In this document: positions 21,642-31,919 of the stretch, one piece after another
How the letters are laid out: the number at the start of each line of letters is the position of its first letter
How positions within the stretch are numbered: position 1 is the first letter of the stretch
NCBI RefSeq assembly: GCF_025602895.1
Contig: NW_026516291.1
Location: 124,001-188,000 of the forward strand
DNA length: 64,000 nucleotides
Source of the DNA: Polychytrium aggregatum
Lineage: Eukaryota; Chytridiomycota; Chytridiomycetes; Polychytriales
Direction of reading: 5' to 3'
The notes under the pieces: model-generated
Database searches by the model: none
Told to the model about the DNA's origin: nothing
The model's input: only the letters and a program-made list of their open reading frames with translations
Made by a program: the position numbers and the translations under genes

Positions 21642-24422
21642 TTTGGAGAACGAGGGGTGCAGCTAGGCTGATAGAGCGGCAGAGGCGAGAAGGTGCTGCA
21701 AAGGGAGCAGGGGGGGGGAGAAGGGTACTTGCAGAGGCAGACGCTGTGGGAAAATCGGCCAGACCGAGGGACGCATCGCCGCTCGGGCTTATATGCAGGG
21801 TCGACTGAGAGGGCCTGTGCACGGGCGGCGAGCGGGCGCTGCTCGCTGGCCTGTCCAATCGCCCAGTCCGACACAGTCCGACACAGTCCGCGTCCCAGCT
21901 CTTTGGTTAGTCGGCCGCGGTCAGGGTTAGTCATTGCGAGCCACAACAAGGAGGCCTGTGCGACGGCGCGGGCCAATCGTTGCGGCCGCCGTTTCGTCCG
22001 CGCGCTTCGGGCGTGGTGTCCTCCACCGCAAGGTTGCGACCCGCTGGCGACAACATCAGTCAGACTGATCTCGCTTGGGGCTCGGCGCAGGCGCAGAAAA
22101 AAAAAAGGCTGAGGACCCGGCCGATGGACTGATTGCTGATGGGGTGTGTGTGCGAATGACACGGGCCGATTGGTCAGATTGTGTGTCTCTGTATCGACCG
22201 AGCGAATGTTTGTATCTATAGTGCATCCGCATTGCATCTGTAGTGAATCCGCATTGCACGGGCAGCGGATCGGCATTGCATTGGCGGTGGATCGGCATTG
22301 TTTCTGTAGTGTGGCTATCGCGCACATGCATCCGCTGTGTGAATGCGCGGATGTCCGTTTTGTCTGCGGGCGGCCGGTCCATCGGTCGAATCGTCTGTCG
22401 GGCTGTGTCGGGCAGGCCTTGGGTGGGTGCCGCCCGATGCCTGTGGATATGGCGACTTCTGTGGTCGCCAATCCCGACCCTTTGCTGGCCGTTGCTCGAG
22501 TCCCACGATTCGATCGCCGTCGCCAGCGCTGCTTCACCTGGCCCTCGATGCTTCATGGCCCCGCCCTTTCAGCACCAAAGCAACAACCTTCGCTGCCACA
22601 GATCCGCCGGCGACCCGACCACTCGCGATCCGTTTGGCCTCGATTCCGTGATTGACGGGCTCTTCCGCCGCCGTCGCTCGGTGGATCTGTGCGGGACGCA
22701 CACCCACATCCGGCAGTACCCACCGCCGGCACCGCACCAGACTAGTGCGCCACGGCTGTGCGACAGCGCGGACGAGCCACTCCCTTGACGACGCGTCACG
22801 CCCCTCGCGTAACGTTTTGCTGGTTCCGTCATATCTCTGTGGAATGCGCTGGGCTTGCTGGCGCCTTGATGCTGCTGGATGCACCGTGAGCACCTTGAGC
22901 ATCCTATCGCCTCGATGGGAGCGCGGTTTCCAGTAGATCCGGCAGCGCAACCGACCAGAACGATGGTAGCCAATTGCCCCCCCCCGACGAGAGACTGCAT
23001 TTGCCGCGCTGGTTGCGGAGCCGCAATGCGTCCATGAGCAAAGTCCGCAACGGGCCTGGCCTGGCCTGGCCGCCAGCACCACTGGAGCTCGCTGGGCGGC
23101 GGGAGCCAACACCGCCTGCACCATTGTTCGTATCGATGGCCGCACGCTGTGTCCGCGATTCGTCTCGATTGCATGGCGTGTGTCGGCCTTGTCTCGACCG
23201 GGTTCACGCCAAGCGACCAACTGCCCTCATTGTCCCTCTCCCTTCACACTCGGGGCCTGCCCATCCGAGCGCCTCCCCTCCGAAACTCGGCAACATCCTT
23301 TGTTTCTCTCCCGCCTTCCTGCACCCAACACACAATCTGCAGGCGGCTGCATCGTAGTCCAGCAAGATCGACTCATCGTTTGTGATGGTGAGAATGCCAT
23401 TTCCTCCCCGCCGGATCAGCACGGGGTCGGCGCGGGATCAGCACTTGGGTGCAAAGGTGACGCTGCCTGCATCGCTCCGCTCGCTTGCGGATTGGTCGGT
23501 GCGAGCGCTGCGGAAAAAAACGCCGCCGGTTCGGCCGCAAAATGGTCCGCATGTCCTTTTGCCGCCATGGGCGGGAATATATTTCCTCCGCCGTGGACTG
23601 GTCGCTGCGGGAACAAAGTGGCCACAAGACCAGTCCTTTGGTGTGCCGGCCGGCCAGCCCTTGACAGCCGCACACGCTCCCCCGGACCCGTGGCTCCTGT
23701 GCGGCAGGGGCCGTCCATGACAGGAGGCGACCTGAGTCACCGGCGATGCAGCTGGCTTCTGGTCCCGGGGTGGCGATGGCTGCTGGCCAGGTTCGACACA
23801 AGTCTCCCCCCCACCCAGCCGGCGCTTGCATGCCGCTGCGGGTGGCGGACGGTGACGATGCGTGCTGCTGTGGAGGGCTGTGCGTTGCGTTCGAAGGCCG
23901 GTGGATTGCGATGGACGGCCGTGCGGATCGGCGTCTGGCGAAGAGAAGGTGGGATCGGAGAGACCGGCGGATGGGGCGGCTGACTTGCGCGGCCACCAGA
24001 TCAAGAAGGCGCCGCGATCAGCATGAGAACGCATGAGCACCACAAAGGGACGAACGGAACTGGACAAACGTCAGCATGAGGCTCGATGAGGGACGCCGGT
24101 GAGGGATTCGGGACAGAAGCCAGGCGGGCACCGTGCGGATCGCCGATGCGCACTCGCTTGCTGCTGCCTCGGCAAAGCCCAACAATACCCCTGTTGCCAC
24201 CAGCCCTCTGACCCCCCCCCTGAACATCGCCTCTGCGGACGATATTCGTGGACATGCTGATACTGGATGCGGCCTGTGTAGATTCGGCACCAAGACGGAA
24301 CATGGCAGCGCAACGACGTGGGCATCGAGGATGATATAGGAGCGACCCCGTTTCATTTGCGAGTCACTGTCAGCGGAGCAGGCCGGCGAAGCACAGCGCA
24401 ACGATGCCACCAACTTCCGCTC
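21642..24422. other. 2.8-kb gene-poor stretch
   Basis: Both strands carry long random open frames from high GC, but no domain or splice pattern stands out. There is an imperfect repeat series around 22220-22310 (CCGCATTGCATCTGTAGTGAA and variants), an A-run near 22099 and C-runs near 22980 and 24212. The part next to 21642 should include the cyclin promoter. Confidence 0.4.
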
Positions 24423-24450
24423 TACAGTCTATCCAGAAAGAAACGGGACA
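24423..24450 (+). repeat. Terminal inverted repeat (Fanzor-side end) of the deletion derivative
   Basis: 28 bp from the TA, sharing TACA...CAGAAA.AAACGGGACA with the right ends of the full-length copies. Confidence 0.8.
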
Positions 24451-24464
24451 GTTCCTTCCTGGCT

Positions 24465-25187
24465 TCAGAGGCCTGAACCCCGCTGACTGACTGTCGGCCC
24501 AGCGGGCAGGCCATGGCATTGCACTCCTGTCTTCGTTGGCAATCGCTTTGTTTTCGTTGATTTCGGGAGCATGGTCTTGAATACACCCGGCCGATCTCCT
24601 GTGGCGATGATCGACTGGCATACCGAGATCATGTTCCTGGCTGCATTGATGTCTCGATCCCACAGCGTATGGCAGCTTGCACAGCTCCGGACAAAGTGTG
24701 GTTTCTCGATATCAAGATACTCGGGTGACTCAAGTCGCTTGAATTCCCGGCAATGTGAGCACACCTGGGATGTGTTGAACTCGTTCACCGAGCACACATG
24801 GATCTTGGAGACGGATCGGTCTGGTGGGCGTCTCTGGTGGTGTATGAACTGCTCAAAGTATTTGGCAAGCCTGAGTCTCCTGGGACTGGATGCATATCCC
24901 TTCCTTTGCTTCCAGGATGCATTCCCAAAGGCAATCACAATATCGGTCTCCCTTGGTGCCTGGTCGATGACTTGCTTGCACATCTCGTGGACGGTGCGCT
25001 GTCGCTTGCCGTAGAGATCGAGTCGCTTGAATCGCCGTCGCCGGGTCAGGCTGAAGTACAGCTGTTTGTCCAGCATGTCTCCATCGAACACATGGCGAAT
25101 GTATTGCAGGAAGGAAGCCACCCAGGGATCTTGGGACTTGGTGTGGTGCTCATCCAGCGCATCTTGGGCTGGAAGCGATTCACACAA
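24465..25187 (-). pseudogene. Fanzor C-terminal remnant
   Basis: A 240-codon open frame matching the last third of the intact Fanzors. It keeps DIVIAFGNASW, the NEFNTSQVCSHC motif with its Glu, the second zinc pair (CASCHTLWDRD) and RDINAARNM with the RuvC-III Asp. The RuvC-I Asp and the recognition lobes are lost, so it cannot be a nuclease. The frame is still open despite many substitutions from copies 1-3; that may be chance, or the short product or RNA may still be made. Confidence 0.75.
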
Positions 25188-25278
25188 TGGCGTCCTTGAT
25201 TCAAATCACAGAATGGTCATGGCCAGCGCGCGATTGTATTGGGTAATAAAATATTTGATCAATCGTCAAAATCACGGG

Positions 25279-25306
25279 TGTCCCGTTTTTTATTGGATCG
25301 ACTCTA
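25279..25306 (-). repeat. Terminal inverted repeat (transposase-side end) of the deletion derivative
   Basis: 28 bp ending at TA 25305-25306; its reverse complement carries CCAATAAAAAACGGGACA, as in the left ends of copies 1 and 2. Confidence 0.8.
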
Positions 25307-25356
25307 GTTGTATACCCAAATTCTACTCCTCCAAACGACAGGGATATGTTCGGCGC

Positions 25357-28300
25357 TTATTTGGAGTTCTTGAAGATCATACCGCTGCCCTCCCAGACAA
25401 GGGCAATCTTGACGATGGCGTTGCAGAGAGCGGCTGGAAGAATGCGATGGGTGAGATGAGTGCGATCAGTAGGAAGCAGATACGGATTGATCAGTGGGAA
25501 GCAGATACGGATCAGAGCACACAAAGGCCAGCAGCCCTGGATGGCCGCCATCTCTCTCGAGGCCAGCTGCACACCACAGGAAGCGCAAGTCACCCGGCAA
25601 AGGATTACACACCGGTGCGGTGGTCGATGCCTTTCTCGTGGGCGGTCTGGCGGGTCTCAAGGCAGGCCTGGATCATAGTGTCCTCAAGACCCGAGTAAAC
25701 CAGATCGTGCTCCTCAGCACCGTAGACAACCTGTGAGTGATGAGGGGAAGGGCCAAGGGATTATTGGAGCGGCCATAGTTGGATGGCAGCGCTGTAGTCG
25801 AGATGGTCGCTGGCATGTGGCTCTTCTTCATCGGCGATTTTTGCTCCGGGCACTCGGAACACAGGCAAATGCCTGTGGCATGTACAACCGCCTCTGTCTG
25901 TTTGCCACAGCCGCCGAGAGGGCGATCCGTACCTGACGACGCTCGGCTTCCGAGAGGCTGCGGCCGCTGATCTCCTCGACGAGCTCGACGAGCTTGGACT
26001 TGCCCTGCTCATCCCACTTTTTGTTCATACGACCGAAGCGGACGTGGCTGAGATTCTGAGGGAAAGAGAAGGGCGGACAGCATCCGAGCAGCAACAGTGT
26101 CAGATCAAAGCATGCAGATCCCGTCTGGCATTGCGCTCATGATCCATGCGACCTACCTTGAGCCATTCGAAGTAGGAGACAGTGACACCACCTGTACCCA
26201 TCCGACGAGATGGATTAGACTCCGGCGCATATGACACATCGTCAGACGCTATCGCAAGCGATGCAGCCGTGTCGTGCCCTGCCATTCTCAAACAAACACT
26301 CAAGAGTATGGCGGTTCATGCAGCCTGGAAACAAGTCAGATTTCCTACCGGCGTTGAGGAGCAGATCCGGGACGATGACGACGCCGCGGTTGATCAAGAT
26401 ATCGTGGCCAGCAGGAGTCACTGGGCCGTTGGCGGCCTCGCCAATGAGCTTGGCCTTGACCTTGTGGGCGTTCTTGGAGGTGATCTGTCGCTCCAAGGCT
26501 GCAGAAGCGAGCGACATCATCAGACTGGTTCTTTGGACTCACGACCTGCATTCCGCCGCTTGTTCGTTTCGCGCCGGAGCTTACCGGCAGGGATAAGGAT
26601 GTCGCACTCAAGCTCGAGGACCTTGGAAGGCTCATCGATGATGGTCGCGCCGGGGAAGCCCTTGAAGCTGCCGGTCTGTTTGCGGTACTCGTGGAGGTCG
26701 TCCATCTTGAGACCCGCAGGGTTGTACACGACGCTGAAGTGAGAATTCCGATCGAAAAGGATTCGAATGTCAGCTCGAGAATGGTGTGCCGAGGCCTGGA
26801 GAACCACCCCAGCGGAAACCGGCCCAAATCCAAGCCGATGGCACATGCGGTCGGTCGGTCGGGCTTACCAGTCGCGCTCGCCGATGGCAATGATCTTGGC
26901 GCCGTTGCTAAATGATCCGATAGAAACTCATTCGTGTCAGTGTCCATCCAGCCTGCTCTGTCGGGCGGGCAGCAGCGCATCAGGCTGCTCCACCAAGCAA
27001 TAGAAATGTAGAGCAGTCCATCAACACTCACGCCTCAAAGAACTTGGAGGCCCAGTATCCCTATCAGGGTCCAAGAAACGACAATGAGAGGTCAGCGAAG
27101 CCGAAGGACGCCCGTCCAGGGCCCTCGTCGAGTGGAAGTGCGTGAGTCGCGGCTGCCAGACACGTTTGGGCATCGTGTGATACTTGCCACATTGCCAAAG
27201 CCCTGGATGACCACGCTACAGTCGCTGATCTTGCCCGAGAGGCCGGTTTGCTTCTGGATCTCTGCGATGGAGAGGGTCGGGCACACGTCAGGCATGCTCC
27301 GAATCGGCGACGTCGCTCTGTGCGTGGGCACAGAGTGAATGGCCTTTACTCGATCATCCGGGCGAGGCTGTGTCCCAGAGCCTCAGTGCTTCGGGGGTGC
27401 GACATAGCCATACCAGGGAAACTCATAAACTCGCGAATGCCGTAGTAGACACCGAGACCCGTGGCTTCGTTGCGGCCGCGGACACCACCCTGATGGACGG
27501 GCTTGCCTGTGACACAGGCAATGCTGTTGACGTCGTTGGGGTTGAACTGGCGGAAGGTATCCATGATCCACGACATTTCGCGAGAAGAGGTACCTGTGCA
27601 AAGTGAGGAAACGCAGTCGCGTGAGAAAATGAGGGGAAAGCTCGGAGAGTCTGTCTAGCATGCTGGCTATCCAGCAATCCTGGATTGCCTTTGCCATGTG
27701 TTCGAATACTCACCGACATCGGGAGCGGGGACGTCCACACCGGGGCCGATAAAGTTCTAAACGATTGAAGATACTCAGGATATGAGCGGGCAGAGTCTGG
27801 CAAACTTGGGACAGCCGCTCAGCGCAGTCGTGAATGAGTTGCTGTGCTCCCCTCCCAAATCCGATCTCAACATCCAGCCAATGAGCGTGGCAGCAATGCA
27901 TACCTTCTGGCAGAGCTCGATGGTGTATCGTCGGGTGATGCGTTCAAGAGTCTGGGTGCAGAGTCGAGATGCCAGGCCGGGGTTAGAAACGACCCTCGGC
28001 ACGGACCCTCTGCCGAGACAATGCCGTGCAACATACCGCAACATCGTACTTCCGAGGGTCGATGCAAATGCCTCCCTTGGCACCGCCAAAAGGGACATCG
28101 ACGACAGCGTTCTTGAAAGTCATGAGCGAGGCAAGAGCCTCGACTTCCTGCAGATCCACATCAGGGGCGTAGCGGATACCGCCTGTGAATGGAGGGGCCA
28201 AGAGTCAGTGAGAGGGTTCTGGGCAGGGACATGTGCTGCGGACGACGGACTATGGATCCTGGGCTGGATGGTGCCCCAAAGGTATGGTAGTTTCGCTACA

Positions 28301-29301
28301 GGCGACGATGATGGGCAGACTGGTCAGCATTGGTTGGTGCGATCGGCCGAGACTGACCTTTGACTGGGGTGCGGTGGCGAGAATGCTGGGCACGGTAGGC
28401 CTTGATGATCTCGACAGTGCCGTCAGGGAGATCAACGGGGAAGGTGACGCTCAGAACAGCATCGACCGCCTTGATATGGGCGCTGTGGCAGCAACAGGGA
28501 GGAGAGTGAATAGCATGGCAAAAGCACGAGTCTATCCACAACGTGGGAGCGTCCAGTAGCGAGCTGTGCAGATATAATCGAGATCCAAGTGTCCCGTGTG
28601 CATGCGCTGTTGCTCCATCCTTGAGGACTTACATGGTGCCCTCGTCCACACCAGAGTGCTTGGCAGCGCGGTCAAAGAAGACCTGGACACTATCGAGAAA
28701 GTCTGAAGAATCCGGGGCCACGACGAGACGAGACCGGTCAGAAATGCGATCCACTGGTGAAGCCGGACGATTGACGAGCCCATGCCAGCGCACGATCATC
28801 GGCCTGTGCTTTCGAGTTATATCCGAGCCAGCTGCTGCTCTCGTGTCCCTGATACTTACTCAGGTCGCCATCGTTCGAGCTGCGCAGGGTCGGGGCTGAA
28901 TGAGCGACACGGTCGCCGTTGTTGCATCGGGATGTTCAGAGACATCGGAACGGAAGTGAGAGAAGGTGGAGCGGGTATCGTCGTTGGGGATTGGCCAGAA
29001 TACCAGAATCAGCGACGCCCGACACAGACATACGGAACAGCGGGCTGCTGCGACAGAGGGCACGGGCTGGTCATTGACACTGGGATTACCGGACATGAAT
29101 GACCGGCTGGCTGCAAGGCGCGCAGACACAGCGGGACGAACCAGCGCGGCGTTGTAGACACGGCCAGACCCGACCAGGGCAGAGTGACTGGAGCCCAACA
29201 GACAGAGGCAGCGGTGTAAGTGCGAATGCGCAACGGGGATGCCACCGTGCCAGGCGGGCTGCACGGAAAGAGAAGAGGGAGGGCGAGCACGGGCGAGGCA
29301 T
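25357..29301 (-). CDS. Glutamate dehydrogenase, GLUD1-type, mitochondrial (17 exons)
   Basis: Exons, all in matching phase: about 29301-29090, 28895-28860, 28702-28633, 28482-28358, 28182-28037, 27951-27904, 27756-27714, 27593-27414, 27261-27188, 27060-27032, 26907-26869, 26733-26585, 26498-26349, 26191-26157, 26055-25933, 25730-25613, 25433-25357. About 520 aa. It interconverts glutamate and 2-oxoglutarate plus ammonia with NAD(P). Landmarks are [30 protein letters not shown], the catalytic-Lys region [36 protein letters not shown], the Rossmann turn VIQGFGN, and [12 protein letters not shown]. An Ala/Arg/Ser-rich presequence ([19 protein letters not shown]) fits mitochondria. The intron after QGFGNV starts GCAAGT (GC-AG). 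The first exon is uncertain: ATG 29301 needs one more intron of about 60 nt. A Fanzor relic lies just past the stop. Confidence 0.9.
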
Positions 29302-30143
29302 GGGCAGGGAAATGGATGCCATTGTCGTTGGAAACACCGCTGCGACTCCCAATGGCCCTTCCCGTGGCGACAAAGAGGGGTCTCCTACCACGATCGCAGA
29401 ATTCGGTTCATTGCGGCGATTTCGGGACAAGACAGAATACGACCGCCAGTGTGGTATAGAGGCAAAACACCCAGCGCAGACAGACAGCAGAGACGGACAG
29501 CGAATCCAACGGATGTGAGTGACCAACTGGCCAGGCCGACAAGCAAAGAGCAAGGATGGAAAGGAGGAGAATTCCACGATGGGACGGATGGCTCTGGCGG
29601 ATAGCCACCCTGCATTTATATCGGTCGACGAGCCGAACCGCAGACCGGCGCCGGGAATACCTCCGACGGGGCTGGAAGGCAGGCGCTGTGGGGCAGCCAC
29701 ACAGACAATGGCAGGAGCGCCCAATCGGCCGGGGGGCTGGCGGGGCGTCGCACAGAGACACCCTTGGAGCGCAGTCGCGGCCGGATCAGCCGGGGTGCTT
29801 GCCAATGGCCTGCCGGACAACAGGGCTCTGCCTGTTCCGAAACAGAGGACGGGGGAACAGGCGCATGGAATTGGCAAGGAGCAGCGAGCGCAGGAAGGCA
29901 ATGGGGGATGTGCATGGCGCCAGCAGCAAGGGCAGGCCTGGCGGGAGCGGAGACGGACTCGATCCACAGGCAATTCGCAGTCAGCCAAGACGATTCGGCT
30001 GGGAGCAGAGACGGGCGATTTCATTTGGGAACGAGTACAGGGGCGGTTGCGCAGGTGTATCGCCGCTCCTCGCGGTGCCATGAAGCAATACAGGATCGCC
30101 GTGGAGCGATGCAGGTCGCCAGCGACTACGCAGCCACCAGCGA
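29302..30143. other. Intergenic: glutamate dehydrogenase promoter and VPS20 3' UTR
   Basis: About 840 bp between two minus-strand genes. A 385-codon minus-strand frame runs across it, but it lacks domains and overlaps the glutamate dehydrogenase first exon in another frame, so I read it as non-coding. Promoter elements were not identified. Confidence 0.4.
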
Positions 30144-31919
30144 CTACGCAGCCACCAGCTGGCCCTCGTCTTCCTCTTCGGCACTCTTGCGGATTTTGGC
30201 TTTGGCCTGGACACGCTGCTCCTGACTCGGCTCTGCAAGGCATTTGGATTGGGAGGGCGGTGGGTTGGACAGGAACGGGTGGGAGCCGACGGGATCGGAT
30301 CAGGCCAGATCAGATCAGCATCCGTGGTTATGGCCAGAGACGCAGAGACCAGAGAGGCTGGCCCTCATCAACACAAACATCGATTGAAACATCAGTCGTC
30401 GAGCCCTACCTGGCAGTTCTGATGGAGGAGACGGCAGATTCGCAAGTTGCGATATGGGATCTGATAGCGGGTGAAGCACACAGGGAGTGTTGGCGTGAGA
30501 ATGAGCTGTCCAGCGACCGAGTGCGACATGGTTTCGGAATCGTCGTGGAGCCAAACACTGGGGACAGTCATGTTGCCGCGATATCCAGGAAATGAAGGGC
30601 TCACCTGCTGGAAGCTTGGTTGTCTGGGCATCGGGTATCCGCGCGTTGAGATCGATGGGTACGTCGGGGAGCTTGCCAACCTGTGCAGCGGCCTGTGTCG
30701 AGAAGAGTAACCAGCGGCCAAGTCAGCGATGTCCTGTGTGTTTACCCAAGTCGTGGCGGCATTGAATGCATTTGTGGAGCCGGAAGCACATGCTCGTATC
30801 CATCCTCGCTGCAGATTCTGAGAAGCACACGGGTCGCAGCGCCAAGGAGCGAGTCCATCACAATCAGGAGCAGTCACGGATGCCCCAGACACCCAAGCAC
30901 GCGCACCTCTTCCTCCAGCATCTGGTCCAGCTCGGCCATGATCTCCTCTTCGTCTTCTTGGGTGATTTGTCCGCTGAGAATGTCGTCGATTTCCTGATGG
31001 TATCAAGAGAAACAGTGCAGCGAGCGTCAGCGGAGCTTTGCCTCACGCACACACGAGCTACTGAGAGCAGGTAAGCAGGGCCAAAGGACTCGAACAGGCA
31101 AGAGTCTCGGGATGCAGCCCCGCGGCCAGGCGATCTGGGTGGGACACTGACCCGCTGGTATTCAATGGCATCGGCCGTGTCGTCCATGAGCTTCTGCACG
31201 GCGTCGACTGACATTTCCTTGTGGATCTCCTTCAGGACATCATTGCCCTGCTGCAGCCCCTTGAGAATATCTTGCTCCACCAATGCATATTCGATCGTGC
31301 CGACCTTGCAGAAGACCGCCGGCGTCAGTTACAGGATGGTGCATTGGTCAACCAGCCACGTACCGGCTTGCCGGCTTGTTGACCGACTTGTTGACCGGCT
31401 GGTTGCCAAAGGCCGTTTCGCGAAATGCATGCATCCATTGCTGTCCCAGATCCTGAGATGACCGGAATCCATGCAGACATACCAGCTGCTCGAGATTCAG
31501 GAGCTGCTCGTCTGTCTTTTCGAGCAGCTGCTCCTGGTACTTTTTCTTCTTGAGAGCCAGCAGCGCCCGCCCCCGGTCTCCACGAGCCAGATGGAATTTG
31601 GCGACCTCGACCTCCTTGTTCAGGACCAGCTCGATCTGGACAACGTTGCGACGCAAGAGCGCGAATGGAAATTGAGGCGAGACACTTGATTAGAGACTCA
31701 CCCGAGTAGCGGTCGATTGCAGCCGAGGAGCGGCATTTTGGCGATGCAGAGGAGAGAACGGCGCTTCGCCTCGGAAAGCGGCCGGGTCAGGGATGAATGC
31801 CGCATGGCGAGGCTTGCCTTTTTCTGATACTGCTTGAGCTTGTCCCGCTGGACCTTGAGGTCCAGGATGGCCTTGTCCTTTGATGTGATTTTACTTGGTT
31901 TGGCTGCAGCGTTTCCCAT
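30144..31919 (-). CDS. VPS20: ESCRT-III subunit VPS20/CHMP6
   Basis: Seven exons, phases consistent: 31919-31818, 31635-31483, 31304-31152, 30993-30907, 30680-30605, 30418-30410, 30232-30144; 222 aa. The protein starts MGN, so Gly2 can be N-myristoylated as in CHMP6. The basic first helix (ITSKDKAILDLKVQRDKLKQ), the second (KKKYQEQLLEKTDEQLLN) and the charged C-terminal helices (IDDILSGQITQEDEEEIMAE) follow the Snf7 fold. The end (ELPEPSQEQ...) is typical. VPS20 links ESCRT-II to Snf7 polymerisation on endosomes during vesicle budding. Intron 1 begins GCAAGC (GC-AG) after QYQKK; using the next GT donor would insert about 35 unconserved residues. Exon 6 is only 9 nt. Confidence 0.9.

Larger units (their letters stand above)
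24423..25306 (-). mobile_element. Deletion derivative (MITE-like) of a divergent Fanzor transposon
   Basis: 884 bp bounded by TA at 24423-24424 and 25305-25306. Read on the minus strand, its left end matches the full copies through CCAATAAAAAACGGGACACC, the AATATTTT region and GCGCGCTGGCCATGACCATT, the start of the transposase. The sequence then jumps into the last third of a Fanzor gene. The right end is TACAGTCTATCCAGAAAGAA followed by ACGGGACA. The transposase body and the Fanzor N-terminal two thirds are gone. Its remaining Fanzor is clearly more diverged than copies 1-3, so it belongs to an older or sister lineage. It lies about 50 bp past the stop codon of glutamate dehydrogenase. Confidence 0.85.

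Noticed and set aside
21642-24422. Several 150-350 codon frames in the gene-poor stretch
   Set aside because: They overlap on both strands, are Arg/Pro/Ser-rich, and lack domains or coherent splice sites.
29086-30243. A 385-codon minus-strand frame
   Set aside because: It overlaps the glutamate dehydrogenase first exon in another frame and the last VPS20 exon; Arg/Cys/Pro-rich, with no domain.
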